Shown: positions 39,933 to 50,843, counted from the stretch's first letter. The stretch: 64,000 nucleotides of DNA from Rufibacter roseus (GCF_001647285.1 NZ_LRML01000016.1:41846-105845); one strand, 5' to 3'. Numbers and translations are program-made. Notes: generated by a model from the sequence alone, not told the origin.

Positions 39933-41180
39933 CTAAGTCAACGCTACTGCTTCTTGTTGTTTAACGGCTTTTTTTTTAACAAAATCAGAAGACAGAGCCA
40001 TAATGAAGGCGCCGGCTTCACGAATTTTATCTTGGTGCTTTATCAGACTCTCTAATGTAAGAACACCAACAACAGAATCAGAGTCGGCGGCGGCCTCAAT
40101 GTTGCGCTGGTTAGAGAACTCCAACACGTCAATCAGCTTTGGATCTGCCGTTCTCAAGTATACTTCAATTTTATAATCAAGGGCTAAGGCTGGCTGAGTT
40201 TGGCTTCTCTTCAGTTTCTTGTAGCCATACTGGTACCCCTGACCTATAGAGATTACATCAGACAATACTGCCGCTCCGGTTGGGTGCCCTCCGGCTCCTT
40301 TTCCCTTGAACAACTGCGGGCCAGAATAAGTACCCTCCGCAATCACTCCGTTAAATTCCTGCTCTACTACTTTCAGGTCATCGGTTTCATTTACCAAAGC
40401 AGGAATCACTAGTGGTACTATCTGACCACTTTCGTTTAAATGAACAGAAGCAATCAGTTTAATTCCACAGCCGTTTAGCCTGGCGAACTCCAGGTCACGT
40501 GCGCCCAGGTAATCAATACCAAAGAAAGCTACTTCCTGCGGCGCTAGCGGACGACCAAAGGCATGTGCCGCTAAAATGCAGAGTTTGTGTCTTGAATCGG
40601 CACCGGCAACGTCTAACCATGGGTCGAGTTCGGCAAAGCCTTTGTCCTGAGCCTCTTTTAGAGCCTCGGCATAGGGCTTTTTCTGCAGAAATATTTGGCT
40701 CAGGATATAATTTGAAGAACCGTTCAAGATACCATGCACCCGGACCAATGGCTCGTTAGAGAAAAACTCTTCAACAGCTCTTATTATTGGTATTCCACCA
40801 GCTACGGCAGCTTCATATAGTAAAACACCGCCAAACTCTTGCTGTAGAGCAATCAACTCCGGCAGGTGATAGGCGACTAGCTTTTTGTTTGCCGTCACCA
40901 CTCGCTTTCCTTTGCGTAGGGCGGCAGAAACAATATCATACGCTTCGTCAGCATCAGAAATGGCCTCTACAAAGAGGTCAAGTTCGTCGTTATTAATCAA
41001 CTCCTCAGGGTTAAAGCTGAAATGCTCACTTGAAAGCGGACGCACCTTATTAGGGTCTTTCACGCAAATCTTCTCAATCTGATAAGGTAAGTTTTTCTCA
41101 CGCGCCAGAATATCGTAAAGCCCCTGCCCCACGCATCCAAACCCAAAAAGGCCTATTTTTAGAAGACGGTTGGAATCCAT
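39933..41180 (-). CDS. hom: Homoserine dehydrogenase
   Basis: 415-aa monofunctional NAD(P)-dependent enzyme reducing aspartate semialdehyde to homoserine. The Rossmann motif GFGCVG is at 13-18. The catalytic core includes the GILNGSSNYIL and ELDPWLDVAGADSRHK segments. The C-terminus is short and lacks a clear ACT domain. Its start overlaps metX by 22 bp, so it is the last gene of metY-metX-hom and supplies the substrate of MetX. The riboswitch upstream of metY should therefore also limit homoserine made for methionine. Confidence 0.93.
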   Translation of the reverse strand: MDSNRLLKIGLFGFGCVGQGLYDILAREKNLPYQIEKICVKDPNKVRPLSSEHFSFNPEELINNDELDLFVEAISDADEAYDIVSAALRKGKRVVTANKKLVAYHLPELIALQQEFGGVLLYEAAVAGGIPIIRAVEEFFSNEPLVRVHGILNGSSNYILSQIFLQKKPYAEALKEAQDKGFAELDPWLDVAGADSRHKLCILAAHAFGRPLAPQEVAFFGIDYLGARDLEFARLNGCGIKLIASVHLNESGQIVPLVIPALVNETDDLKVVEQEFNGVIAEGTYSGPQLFKGKGAGGHPTGAAVLSDVISIGQGYQYGYKKLKRSQTQPALALDYKIEVYLRTADPKLIDVLEFSNQRNIEAAADSDSVVGVLTLESLIKHQDKIREAGAFIMALSSDFVKKKAVKQQEAVALT

Positions 41181-42214
41181 GTTTTTCTCTGCTGTTTCTT
41201 TTGTAAAAAATTGTCAAGTATATCTTTTAACTGGTCAGTTTCCAGTAAAAATCCGTCGTGTCCGAATACTGACCTGATCACCTGAAAATTTGAATCAGGT
41301 ATGCTCCGCGCCATAAAACGCTGCTCAGTGATTGGGAACAGTATATCAGAATCCACGCCTACCACTAGCGTCTCAGCCTTTAATCTCTGTAAAGCGGCCT
41401 CTACACTACCAAAGCCTCTGCCCACGTTGTGCGAGTCCATCATTTTGGTCAGGTGCCAGTAAGAGAAAGCATTAAAACGCTGCGCCAGTTTTTCACCTTG
41501 GTGCTTCTGGTAAGAGGCTGCCCTGAATTGATCTATCCTCTCCAGTGACTTTTCCCTTTGCGAACGGTTATACGCTGAGTAGCTGCGGTAAGACAGCAGC
41601 GCAATGGCTCTGGCGGTTTTCATTCCGCTAATACCGGCGGCATCGGTGTTTAATTGCCAGGTTACGTCTTGCTCAATGGCCATTCGCTGGGTTTCATTCA
41701 ATGCCACTCCCCAAGGTGTTTGTCTGGCGTTTGATGCCACCAACACTAATTGTCTCGTTACTCCCGGATGCTGCACGGCCCACTCCAGCGCCTGCTGCCC
41801 GCCTAATGAACCACCAACCAACACTTTGAACTGGTTTATTTCCAGATGCTCACGCAAAAGATCAAAAGCCCGCACCACATCGCGGTTGGTAAGGGTTGGG
41901 AAGGCATGGTAATATGGTTTGCCTGAATCTGGGTTAAGCGACAGCGGACCAGTGGAACCGTAGCAGCCACCCAAGGTGTTGGCGCAAACAATAAAATCTT
42001 TGCTGGGGTCAAAGGTTTTCCCTTCCCCAAATAGGCCATCCCACCAATCTTTTACAAAGGCATTGCCGGTAAGGGCATGGCATACCCACACCACGTTGCT
42101 TTTATCAGCGTTCAGAGTGCCCCAGGTAGTATAAAAAAGCTGGAACCCGGGCAAATATTGCCCGGACTCCAGTTGGAATTCGTTGTAGTGTTCAAAGACT
42201 CTTCCCTTCAACAT
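41159..42214 (-). CDS. metX: Homoserine O-acetyltransferase
   Basis: 351-aa alpha/beta hydrolase-fold acyltransferase that acetylates homoserine. The triad is nucleophile S136 (VGGSLGGQQ), D288/D290 (VGVDSDILFP) and H319 (FGHDGFLLE). HALTGN and GGCYGSTGP are family motifs. It lies 8 bp downstream of metY and overlaps hom by 22 bp. Confidence 0.94.
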   Translation of the reverse strand: MLKGRVFEHYNEFQLESGQYLPGFQLFYTTWGTLNADKSNVVWVCHALTGNAFVKDWWDGLFGEGKTFDPSKDFIVCANTLGGCYGSTGPLSLNPDSGKPYYHAFPTLTNRDVVRAFDLLREHLEINQFKVLVGGSLGGQQALEWAVQHPGVTRQLVLVASNARQTPWGVALNETQRMAIEQDVTWQLNTDAAGISGMKTARAIALLSYRSYSAYNRSQREKSLERIDQFRAASYQKHQGEKLAQRFNAFSYWHLTKMMDSHNVGRGFGSVEAALQRLKAETLVVGVDSDILFPITEQRFMARSIPDSNFQVIRSVFGHDGFLLETDQLKDILDNFLQKKQQRKTWIPTVF

Positions 42215-42222
42215 GGCGTGGC

Positions 42223-43569
<1,347 letters not shown>

Positions 43570-43619
43570 TTACAATTGATGAAATTGAACAAAAACAAGA
43601 CCCCAGGAAAATCAAGCAT

Positions 43620-43675
43620 GCGCGTTTACCGTCGCTTTTAGCGCTCTAACCTGGAAAACAAGAAAAAAATGGAGT
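43620..43675 (-). promoter_or_regulatory. Possible attenuator structure before metY
   Basis: On the minus strand, just after the leader ORF stop, CCAGG and a distant CCTGG enclose the small hairpin CGCTAAAAGCG, and the U-rich stretch TTGTTTTTGTTC follows near 43590. It could be a transcription attenuator, but the stem is weak as read by eye. Confidence 0.35.
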
Positions 43676-43679
43676 TTAA

Positions 43680-43811
43680 CTAAAGACAACAGCAACAACA
43701 GCCGCACATTCGCATGGAAATGGAATCCATAGCAATAGAGGGTGTTACATAAGTTGCCATACGTTTGTACGGCTTTGAATTGTCAGAAGTGGGTTGGATT
43801 TGTTTTTCCAT
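43680..43811 (-). CDS. Cysteine-run leader peptide ORF of the met operon
   Basis: A 43-codon ORF (ATG 43809-43811, TAG 43680-43682) fills the space between the SAM-I riboswitch and metY. It begins about 9 nt after the last base of riboswitch stem P1 and ends in MRMCGCCCCCL: six Cys codons, five in a row, just before the stop. Shorter in-frame starts exist (ATG at 43760 gives 26 aa, at 43730 gives 16 aa). Most of the upstream part is unremarkable, so the codon run is the likely functional part. By analogy with amino-acid leader peptides it may sense charged tRNA-Cys. This is inference from sequence and position only. Confidence 0.7.
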   Translation of the reverse strand: MEKQIQPTSDNSKPYKRMATYVTPSIAMDSISMRMCGCCCCCL

Positions 43812-43819
43812 CTTCGTAT

Positions 43820-43935
43820 CAATTTATATTCCCCAGGGCAATATGTCCGCTGGGATCAGGAATTAGCACCTTACCACCTAGTAGGTTGCTAGAGTTTCAT
43901 TGAGCCTGTCTCTCCACTCTTCTTTATAAATCAAC
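43820..43935 (-). promoter_or_regulatory. SAM-I (S-box) riboswitch
   Basis: Read on the minus strand it shows the S-box core in order: AAGAGTGGAGAGAC, GGCTCAATGAAACTC, GCAACC, AAGGTGCTAATTCC and a P4 hairpin CCCAGCGGAC…GCCCTGGG. P1 is closed by ATTTATA (43925-43931) and TATAAAT (43822-43828). SAM-I riboswitches turn off methionine genes when SAM is plentiful. It begins about 20 nt after the predicted transcription start and controls metY-metX-hom, probably by way of the leader ORF that starts right behind P1. Confidence 0.93.
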
Positions 43936-43960
43936 TACCGGAATAATTGACTTGATATTG

Positions 43961-43991
43961 CAAATGTATAGCCCAGAGCTTAAACTCCAAA
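43961..43991 (-). promoter_or_regulatory. Bacteroidota promoter of the met operon
   Basis: On the minus strand: -33 TTTG (43988-43991), 19-bp spacer, -7 TACATTTG (43961-43968). This matches the Bacteroidota consensus exactly. Transcription would start near 43954, just before the riboswitch. Confidence 0.85.
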
Positions 43992-44512
43992 CTATTTCTA
44001 AAATTTTTATCGAATAATTTTTACGAAGACTTTAATAAGTAGTTATGCATTTTAAAAATATTCTAGCAAAAGCTAACAATCATTAGCAAGTTTATAAATA
44101 AATTCATAACCAAAGCTACTCCCTCAGATAAAATCCAAAATTTACCCTTAAAATTTTTAGGATTTTAGCAATACACCAACAGAGATCTGTTTCTTGCTTA
44201 CTTTACCAAAAACAGCCGAAAAACAGCTACCCACTATAGTCCTGTTTATTTTAGAAGAGAGAAAAAAAGTAGCTTAGCCTTTATAAGAGTTACCAACAAC
44301 AGGCTCTATGGCAGCAGCTATTCCTTTTGTCATGTCATTACAAACAAGGGTAAGGTGCTTTAGCACCGTTTTCTATTAAGGTTCTTACATACATACCTAT
44401 TCATTAGGAAGTGAATGATTGATGATCGGTTTTCATTTATCTCTCTACTTATAATAGCACTAACAAATGCATTTGACAATAGGGGTTCTTCACAAACTAT
44501 CATCTGTAGCAC
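43992..44512. other. Intergenic region between met operon and purC
   Basis: AT-rich gap between divergent units. It holds dispersed palindrome copy 11 (44187-44226) and a small GGTGC-TTTA-GCACC hairpin near 44352-44365. No gene is seen. Confidence 0.5.
44187..44226. repeat. Dispersed palindrome copy 11
   Basis: 40 bp, left CTGTTTCTTGCTTAC (degenerate), right AAACAGCCGAAAAACAG. Confidence 0.65.
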
Positions 44513-44542
44513 TTGCCGCTTGCACAACCTTTTCTAACTTTG
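44513..44542 (+). promoter_or_regulatory. Bacteroidota promoter of purC
   Basis: -33 TTG (44513-44515), 19-bp spacer, -7 TAACTTTG (44535-44542), about 20 bp before the purC ATG. The leader would be very short. Confidence 0.75.
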
Positions 44543-44561
44543 CCGCCGTTAGCTATCACTT

Positions 44562-45497
44562 ATGCAAGCCTTAAAAGAAACCAATTTCCAGTTCCCGCAG
44601 CAAACCGGCTTTTACCGGGGCAAAGTGCGGGACGTTTATTATTTCAAAGACACATTGGCCATGGTGGCCACTGACCGTATTTCGGCATTTGACGTGGTGC
44701 TCCCGCGGGCTATACCATATAAAGGCCAGGTGCTGAACCAAATTGCCGCAAGTTTTCTGGAAGCCACCAAAGACGTGGTGCCTAACTGGGTTATTAGTCA
44801 GCCGGCGCCTAATGTGACCATTGGCCGCCAGTGCGAAACATTTAAGGTAGAAATGGTTATCAGAGGTTATTTAGCAGGCCACGCCTGGCGCGAGTACAGC
44901 GCTGGCAAGCGTACTCTTTGCGGAGTAACGCTCCCAGAAGGGCTGCGTGAAAACGATCCTTTTCCTGAACCTATCATCACCCCCACTACTAAAGCCTCTG
45001 AAGGCCATGATGAAGATATTTCAAGAGAAGAAATATTAAAACAGGGTATTGTTTCAGAAGAAGACTACCTGCAGTTAGAGGCTTACACCAGAGCCTTGTT
45101 TAAGCGTGGCAGCGAGTTGGCGGCTGAGCGTGGGCTCATTCTAGTAGACACTAAATATGAATTCGGCAAAGCTGACGGTCAGATTTTAGTGATTGATGAA
45201 ATACATACACCCGACTCCTCAAGATTCTTTTATTCAGAAGGTTACGAAGACAGGCAACAGAAAGGTGAGCCGCAACGGCAACTTTCTAAGGAGTTTGTAC
45301 GTCAATGGTTGATTGAGAATGGATTTCAGGGAAAAGACGGGCAGCAGGTACCAGAAATGACCGACGCTAAAATATCTGAAATTTCTCAGCGTTACATAGA
45401 ATTGTATGAGCAACTGTTAGGCAAGAAGTTCTCCCCCCAAGACTACGCCAGCCAACCAGCAATGCTAGAGAAGAGTATTGCCTCAAACATTTTTTAA
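44562..45497 (+). CDS. purC: Phosphoribosylaminoimidazole-succinocarboxamide synthase (SAICAR synthase)
   Basis: 311-aa ATP-dependent ligase of purine synthesis that joins aspartate to CAIR. The start motif [41 protein letters not shown] and the DTKYEFGK signature (about 207-214) are all present. The C-terminal extension seen in longer PurC proteins is included. It is preceded by a clear promoter and followed by a STAS gene in the same direction 68 bp on. Confidence 0.96.
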   Translation: MQALKETNFQFPQQTGFYRGKVRDVYYFKDTLAMVATDRISAFDVVLPRAIPYKGQVLNQIAASFLEATKDVVPNWVISQPAPNVTIGRQCETFKVEMVIRGYLAGHAWREYSAGKRTLCGVTLPEGLRENDPFPEPIITPTTKASEGHDEDISREEILKQGIVSEEDYLQLEAYTRALFKRGSELAAERGLILVDTKYEFGKADGQILVIDEIHTPDSSRFFYSEGYEDRQQKGEPQRQLSKEFVRQWLIENGFQGKDGQQVPEMTDAKISEISQRYIELYEQLLGKKFSPQDYASQPAMLEKSIASNIF

Positions 45498-45565
45498 GTG
45501 ACTTTGTTACTGTTATTCAACCAATTTTTGGTAAATTCGCATTCTAACCCTTTTTGCTGTTACTT

Positions 45566-45943
45566 ATGAAGTACACAATTGATAAAAAAGAGAATTACAC
45601 TATCATCACCATAGATGAGAAGAAACTGGACACCACGATCGCACCAGATCTGAAGTCTGAGTTTGTGAAGTTGAATGCAGAAGGAATCACCAACTTGATC
45701 TTAGACCTTACCAACGTTAAATATACTGATTCTTCTGGGCTTAGCTCCATTTTGATTGCCAACCGCTTGTGCAACTCTTCCGGAGGAGTTCTTATTTTAA
45801 CTGGTCTGCAAGAGCACGTTACCAAGTTGATCACTATCTCTAAGCTTGAGTCTGTGTTGAACATTCTGCCAACCGTTGAGGAAGGCATAGACAGAGTGTT
45901 CCTGCACGAGATTGAGAGTGACCTTACAAACAAAGAGGAATAG
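45566..45943 (+). CDS. STAS-domain protein (anti-sigma factor antagonist type)
   Basis: 125-aa single STAS domain. The phosphorylatable serine lies in YTDSSGLSS (S56/S57), after the LILDLTNV strand. Such proteins are switched by kinase/phosphatase pairs in sigma-factor control. The frame also opens with TTG 45554, but ATG 45566 is favoured. No partner anti-sigma factor is in the window. It lies 18 bp before rnz, which may be cotranscribed. Confidence 0.9.
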   Translation: MKYTIDKKENYTIITIDEKKLDTTIAPDLKSEFVKLNAEGITNLILDLTNVKYTDSSGLSSILIANRLCNSSGGVLILTGLQEHVTKLITISKLESVLNILPTVEEGIDRVFLHEIESDLTNKEE

Positions 45944-45961
45944 TCTGAAGGGGGCCGCAGT

Positions 45962-46879
45962 TTGGACTTTGAGCTGAAAATTCTTGGTAGCTCCTCTGCC
46001 ACACCCTCTTTTGACCGTCACCATACCGCCCAGGTTCTCACCATAGGCAACCAAATCAATCTGCTTGATTGCGGAGAAGGTACACAAATGCAGCTGATGC
46101 GTTACAAAGTAAAGCATCAGCGCATTTGTAACATCTTCATAAGTCACCTCCACGGTGACCATTACTTTGGCTTAGCAGGCTTGCTTTCTACCATGCACCT
46201 GCAGCAGCGGACCACTCCTATCAATCTTTTTGGACCAAAGGGACTCGCTGAGATTCTCACGCTCCAGTTCAAGTACGGGGGTACACAGTTACCTTATAAA
46301 GTAAATTTCTTTGAAGTAGATACTACTGTTTCTCGCAAGATCTACGAAGACAAAACCATGACAGTACACACGCTGCCCATGCTGCACCGTGTTCCCTGCT
46401 GTGGCTACCTGTTTCGGGAAAAAGAAAAGCCCCGCCATCTGCTTAAAAACAAGCTCCCCTCTTTCTTAACTCCTGCCCAACTGGTAAGGCTTAAGTGGGG
46501 AGAAGACATATATAATGAAGCCGGTGAGGTAGTGGTACAGAACGCTGACGTGACTACTGACCCCAAGCGCAGCCGAAGCTACGCCTATTGCGCCGACACC
46601 CGCTACAAAGAAGATATTTTACCGCTGGTACAAGGTGTTGACCTGCTGTACCACGAGGCTACTTTTGACAATAGTCTGCTACACCGCGCCGACTTCACCT
46701 TTCATAGCACAGCTGAACAGGCCGCTACTTTAGCTCATAAAGCGCAGGTTAAACGCCTGTTAATTGGCCATTTTTCCGCCAGATACAAAGAGTTGAACCT
46801 TCTGCTAGAAGAAGCTCAGGCTGTTTTCCCCAATACCATGTTGGCCACTGAAGGTAAAACCATTAGTGTGTTAGAATAA
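45962..46879 (+). CDS. rnz: Ribonuclease Z
   Basis: 305-aa metallo-beta-lactamase-fold tRNA 3' processing endonuclease. The zinc motif HxHxDH is H62-H64-D66-H67 (SHLHGDHYFG). The exosite-type middle and later HSTAEQAA and GHFSARY segments match RNase Z. Start is TTG: the only near in-frame initiator, with a purine-rich AGGGGG 9-14 bp upstream; the next ATG would delete the first strand. None of the three tRNAs in this window encodes CCA, which suits RNase Z maturation. Confidence 0.93.
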   Translation: MDFELKILGSSSATPSFDRHHTAQVLTIGNQINLLDCGEGTQMQLMRYKVKHQRICNIFISHLHGDHYFGLAGLLSTMHLQQRTTPINLFGPKGLAEILTLQFKYGGTQLPYKVNFFEVDTTVSRKIYEDKTMTVHTLPMLHRVPCCGYLFREKEKPRHLLKNKLPSFLTPAQLVRLKWGEDIYNEAGEVVVQNADVTTDPKRSRSYAYCADTRYKEDILPLVQGVDLLYHEATFDNSLLHRADFTFHSTAEQAATLAHKAQVKRLLIGHFSARYKELNLLLEEAQAVFPNTMLATEGKTISVLE

Positions 46880-46885
46880 ACGTTG

Positions 46886-46925
46886 CTGTTTTTGCCCTGT
46901 TTTTAAAAAAAAGCTCCTAAAACAG
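46886..46925. repeat. Dispersed palindrome copy 12
   Basis: 40 bp, left CTGTTTTTGCCCTGTTTTT, right AAAAGCTCCTAAAACAG. It begins 6 bp after the rnz stop. Confidence 0.75.
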
Positions 46926-47006
46926 AAGAGTGGTTTCCTGAGCCACACTACTACATGTTTATTTCCAAGGTTTCCTCATCTTTGTAGGGTATAAATCTTT
47001 TCATTG

Positions 47007-47801
47007 ATGACTGTTCCAGCTTCTTCGCTGCACCACATGGGATCTAAAAAACGGCAGCTGTTCATGGTGCTTTGTGGTATAGTAGTGACCAATGCCCTTC
47101 TGGCCGAAATGATTGGTGTGAAAATTTTCTCTGGCGAAGGAATCTTTGGCCTGCCCGGTGCCCAGGTTCCGGTGCTGGGGGCAAAACTAGACTTCAACCT
47201 TACCGCCGGGGTGATCATTTGGCCGGTAGTATTCATTGCCACCGACATTATAAATGAATATTTTGGGAAAGAGGGGGTGAAGAAAATAAGTTACCTCACG
47301 GCTGCGCTCATTGCCTATGCTTTTTTAGTGATAACGATAGCTACGGCCTTACCACCAGCTCAGTTTTGGTTAGATGTAAATGCTGAAGGGTTCAATGGCT
47401 CCAGCTTTGACATAAACTTTGCCTTTAACAAAGTCTTCAGGCAGGGGCTGGGTATCATTGTGGGTTCGCTAGTGGCGTTTCTGGTAGGGCAATTATTGGA
47501 TGCGTATGTTTTCCACTGGCTCAAGAGCGTGACCGGCAGTAAAATGATCTGGCTCAGGGCTACCGGCTCAACTTTGGTCTCCCAGTTAGTGGACACGGTG
47601 GTAGTGCTTTTCATTGCCTTTTACCTATTTGATAACTGGACCCTGAAAGATGTGCTTTCTGTTTCAGTGATCAACTACCTCTATAAATTTACCATTGCTG
47701 TGCTGCTTACCCCTTTGCTGTATTTGGCTCATGCCCTTATAGATCGTTATTTAGCCGGAGACACAGAACTAAAACATGAAGCCTTACTCTCTGAGGATTA
47801 A
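47007..47801 (+). CDS. yhhQ: Queuosine precursor transporter (YhhQ/VUT family)
   Basis: 264-aa membrane protein with about six helices. The family features are the aspartate-rich IATDIINEYFG motif (about 73-83) and the helix TGSTLVSQLVDTVVV. YhhQ carriers bring 7-cyano- or 7-aminomethyl-deazaguanine into the cell for queuosine in tRNA. Start ATG 47007 is preferred over TTG 47004. No queuosine genes are adjacent, so the substrate is by family assignment. Confidence 0.9.
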   Translation: MTVPASSLHHMGSKKRQLFMVLCGIVVTNALLAEMIGVKIFSGEGIFGLPGAQVPVLGAKLDFNLTAGVIIWPVVFIATDIINEYFGKEGVKKISYLTAALIAYAFLVITIATALPPAQFWLDVNAEGFNGSSFDINFAFNKVFRQGLGIIVGSLVAFLVGQLLDAYVFHWLKSVTGSKMIWLRATGSTLVSQLVDTVVVLFIAFYLFDNWTLKDVLSVSVINYLYKFTIAVLLTPLLYLAHALIDRYLAGDTELKHEALLSED

Positions 47802-47805
47802 TTTT

Positions 47806-47844
47806 CTATTTTAGGCTTATTTTAAAAAAACAAGCCTAAAACAG
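47806..47844. repeat. Dispersed palindrome copy 13
   Basis: 39 bp and close to the consensus: left CTATTTTAGGCTTATTTT, right AAACAAGCCTAAAACAG. It begins 4 bp after the stop of the transporter gene. Confidence 0.85.
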
Positions 47845-47916
47845 GTTCTCCATACTAGGAACTCCATTTTCTGGAATGCTGTGTCTGCATTGTAGTAGTG
47901 GGTTTATCTCCAAATC

Positions 47917-49362
47917 ATGCTCTTTAACTCCATAGATTTTGCGCTGTTCTTACCAATAGTCTTCCTGCTTTATTGGTTTGTTACTAACAAGAGCATATGG
48001 TGGCAGAATCTGCTGATAGTGGGCGCCAGTTATTTGTTTTACGGCTGGTGGGACTGGCGTTTTCTTTTCTTGATTTTCTTCAGCACCCTCGTGGATTACG
48101 GCATCGGTTTGGCGTTGGGCAATGAGGCGCACGCAGGTAAACGAAAAGCATTGCTGTGGGTAAGCGTGCTGGTCAATTTAGGGCTACTGGGCTTTTTTAA
48201 GTACTACAACTTCTTCCTTGAAAACTTCGTCTCTGCTTTCACTTTGTTGGGCAGGCCTATTTCAGGAGATGCGCTCCATATTGTGCTGCCGGTGGGCATT
48301 AGTTTCTATACCTTCCAGACCCTTAGTTACACCATTGATGTGTACCGAAAAAAGTTAGCGCCTACCAAAGACTTTGTTTCCTTTATGGCGTTTGTCAGCT
48401 TTTTTCCGCAGCTGGTGGCTGGGCCGATTGAGCGGGCTACTCATTTACTACCGCAGTTTCACCAACCCCGCAAGTTCCAATACCGAAGTGCGGTAGACGG
48501 AATGCGCCAGATTTTATGGGGATTATCCAAAAAAGTAGTGGTAGCCGACAACTGTGCCGAGTTTGCCAACTTGACTTTTAACCACACCTCAGATTATGCC
48601 GGCAGTACGCTGTGGCTCGGGGCGGTGTTTTTCGCTTTTCAAATCTACTGCGACTTCTCTGGTTATTCTGACATAGCTATTGGCACCGCGCGGCTGTTCG
48701 GCTTCGACCTGATGCGGAACTTCGCGTTCCCCTATTTTTCAAGAGATGTGGCCGAATTCTGGCGCCGCTGGCATATCTCTCTTTCAACCTGGTTTAGAGA
48801 TTACCTGTACATCCCGTTAGGAGGAAGCAGAGGCGGCACCATGCTAAACATCAGAAACATCTTTATAATATTCATTGTCAGTGGGTTATGGCATGGTGCC
48901 AATTGGACGTTTATAGTTTGGGGGCTTCTCCATGCTTTGTATTTTCTGCCCCTGCTCTTACTCAAACGCAACAGGCAACATGTAGGAACTGTGGCAGAGG
49001 CCAGTTTCTTTCCCTCTGCAAAAGAAGCGACCCAAATCATCTTCACTTTTGGCTTAGTAGTACTGGGCTGGGTGTTTTTCAGGGCGCATGATATGTCTCA
49101 TGCGGTGCAATATCTTACAGGTATGTTTTCTTCTTCCATTCTTGCCCCTATAGAAATTGAAGCTCAAATTACCCTGCCACTCCTGCTTATTCTGGCAGTG
49201 TTTATCTCGGTTGAGTGGTGCACCAAACATAAGCTGCACCCCCTGGAAAAACTGGAGCAAAAATGGAAAAGGCCCATGCGCCTGACCATTTACTATATGC
49301 TGGCCGCTGCCATTTTTGTGCTAGAGGGCCAACCGCAGGCATTTATATATTTCCAGTTCTAA
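47917..49362 (+). CDS. MBOAT-family O-acyltransferase (AlgI/DltB-like)
   Basis: 481-aa polytopic membrane acyltransferase. FWRRWHISLSTWFRDYLYIPLGG (H286) and SGLWHGANWTF with the invariant catalytic H326 are the family hallmarks. These proteins move acyl groups from the cytoplasmic side to envelope polysaccharides. It lies 1 bp before an SGNH-like partner, the usual two-gene arrangement in which the MBOAT protein delivers the acyl group and the SGNH protein finishes the transfer. The polysaccharide is unknown. Confidence 0.93.
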   Translation: MLFNSIDFALFLPIVFLLYWFVTNKSIWWQNLLIVGASYLFYGWWDWRFLFLIFFSTLVDYGIGLALGNEAHAGKRKALLWVSVLVNLGLLGFFKYYNFFLENFVSAFTLLGRPISGDALHIVLPVGISFYTFQTLSYTIDVYRKKLAPTKDFVSFMAFVSFFPQLVAGPIERATHLLPQFHQPRKFQYRSAVDGMRQILWGLSKKVVVADNCAEFANLTFNHTSDYAGSTLWLGAVFFAFQIYCDFSGYSDIAIGTARLFGFDLMRNFAFPYFSRDVAEFWRRWHISLSTWFRDYLYIPLGGSRGGTMLNIRNIFIIFIVSGLWHGANWTFIVWGLLHALYFLPLLLLKRNRQHVGTVAEASFFPSAKEATQIIFTFGLVVLGWVFFRAHDMSHAVQYLTGMFSSSILAPIEIEAQITLPLLLILAVFISVEWCTKHKLHPLEKLEQKWKRPMRLTIYYMLAAAIFVLEGQPQAFIYFQF

Positions 49363-49363
49363 C

Positions 49364-50332
49364 ATGAAGCGCTTCCTCAAAAATTTAAGCTATTTCCTGT
49401 TACCTGTGCTGGTCTTAGCGTATCCGCTGGATATTTTTCTGTCCAATAACCTGAAGAAGTCAAAAGCTTACGGACAAGACGAATATTCGGTGTACAATGA
49501 CATGTACAGCGGCAACTTACGGGCAGAGGTGGTGGTTTATGGTTCTTCACGGGCCTGGACCCACTTAAACCCAATCCTTCTGGAGAAAGGGCTGCACCGC
49601 AGCGTGTACAATTTAGGGTTAGACGGGCATACTTTTCAGCTGCAGTACCTACGGCACCTTGAGTACTTAAAATATAACCCAAAGCCCAGGTATATTCTTT
49701 ACTCCTTAGATGTCTTTACGCTGGAAAGGCTGCCCGACCTGTACAATGTGCAGCAGTTCTTGCCTTACATGCTCTATAATGAAAACATAAAAAATTTCAC
49801 CCTTCCCTACGGGCACTTTTCTTTTTTAGACTACTACTTGCCACTGCTGCGCTACTCTGGTAAAAAGTGGGCAGTGCTACATGCGGTAAAGAATGCGGTG
49901 GTGCCTGTAGACCAAAGTGCTGGAAGAGTGAAAGGCTACAGAGCTAAAGATGAAACCTGGAACGGTGACTTTGAAAAAGCTCAGGAAAAACTACAGTACT
50001 ATAAAGCCATACCCGACCCAGAATTAACAAAACTGTTCCACCAGTTTCTGCAAAATTGTGCCCGCCAAAACATTGAGGTGATTTTCGTTTACTCTCCGGA
50101 GTACATAGAGGGGCAAAAATTCGTGCAAAACAGGGAAGAAATTTTACAACTCTACCGGAACATGGCAGCACAACACCGGCTGCTTTTTCTAGACTACTCC
50201 CAAGACAAAATTAGCCAAGAGAAAAAGTTCTTTTACAACGTCACGCACCTGAATAAAACCGGTTCAGAAGCTTTTACCAATACATTACTACAAGATCTGA
50301 AACGCTTGAAACCAGCTATGGCATTGCCATAA
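49364..50332 (+). CDS. SGNH-like acyltransferase partner of the MBOAT protein
   Basis: 322-aa protein with one N-terminal membrane anchor (about 10-27) and an extracytoplasmic domain. The nucleophile block is YGSSRAWTHL (S61/S62), and the late NVTHLNKTG (about 291-299) supplies the Asp/His-type block, here with asparagine-threonine in place of the usual D-x-x-H, so catalysis should be checked. It starts 1 bp after the MBOAT stop, so the two are translated together. Confidence 0.83.
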   Translation: MKRFLKNLSYFLLPVLVLAYPLDIFLSNNLKKSKAYGQDEYSVYNDMYSGNLRAEVVVYGSSRAWTHLNPILLEKGLHRSVYNLGLDGHTFQLQYLRHLEYLKYNPKPRYILYSLDVFTLERLPDLYNVQQFLPYMLYNENIKNFTLPYGHFSFLDYYLPLLRYSGKKWAVLHAVKNAVVPVDQSAGRVKGYRAKDETWNGDFEKAQEKLQYYKAIPDPELTKLFHQFLQNCARQNIEVIFVYSPEYIEGQKFVQNREEILQLYRNMAAQHRLLFLDYSQDKISQEKKFFYNVTHLNKTGSEAFTNTLLQDLKRLKPAMALP

Positions 50333-50379
50333 CGCCTGAACCTTTCTACCTTGTATTCCTTATCTACAACTAAACCAAC

Positions 50380-50838
50380 ATGAAAAGCTTTTTTCTTCTT
50401 CTTTTGCTACTGGTGATGGGTCAAACGCTGCAGGCGCAAACACAGAACCCCACGTACAACAAAGCATTGGCTGACTCTTTAGGAGCCGATGATTATGGCA
50501 TGAAGAAGTACGTTTTTGTTATTCTGAAGACGGGGCCGAACAAAATACAGGATAAAGAGAGAGTTAGTCAGCTGTTCAGGGGACACATGGAGAACATAAA
50601 CCGGTTGGCAAGCCAGAACAAGCTTGTGGTTGCCGGTCCCTTCATGAAAAACGACAAAGCCTACCGTGGGCTTTTTATTTTGAACGTAGAAACCATTGCC
50701 GAAGCAAACGCTCTCTTGCAAACCGACCCTGCCGTGAAAGAAAAGTTGCTGGAGGCGGAATTGTTTGAATGGTATGGTTCGGCGGCATTGCCTGTTTACC
50801 TCCCGGTAAGCGAGAGCATCACCAAAATTAAACCGTAG
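50380..50838 (+). CDS. Exported YCII-related protein
   Basis: 152-aa protein with a signal peptide (LLLLLVMGQTLQAQ) followed by a YCII-like alpha/beta barrel domain (YVFVILKTGPNK, GHMENINRLASQNKLVVAGPF, GLFILNVETIAEANALL). Members of this family usually are small cytoplasmic enzymes; the signal peptide is characteristic of a Bacteroidota subset. Function unknown. Confidence 0.85.
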   Translation: MKSFFLLLLLLVMGQTLQAQTQNPTYNKALADSLGADDYGMKKYVFVILKTGPNKIQDKERVSQLFRGHMENINRLASQNKLVVAGPFMKNDKAYRGLFILNVETIAEANALLQTDPAVKEKLLEAELFEWYGSAALPVYLPVSESITKIKP

Positions 50839-50843
50839 ACCTA

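Noticed and set aside
44352..44372. GGTGC-TTTA-GCACC hairpin as a terminator
   Set aside because: Only 5 bp and no gene ends nearby.
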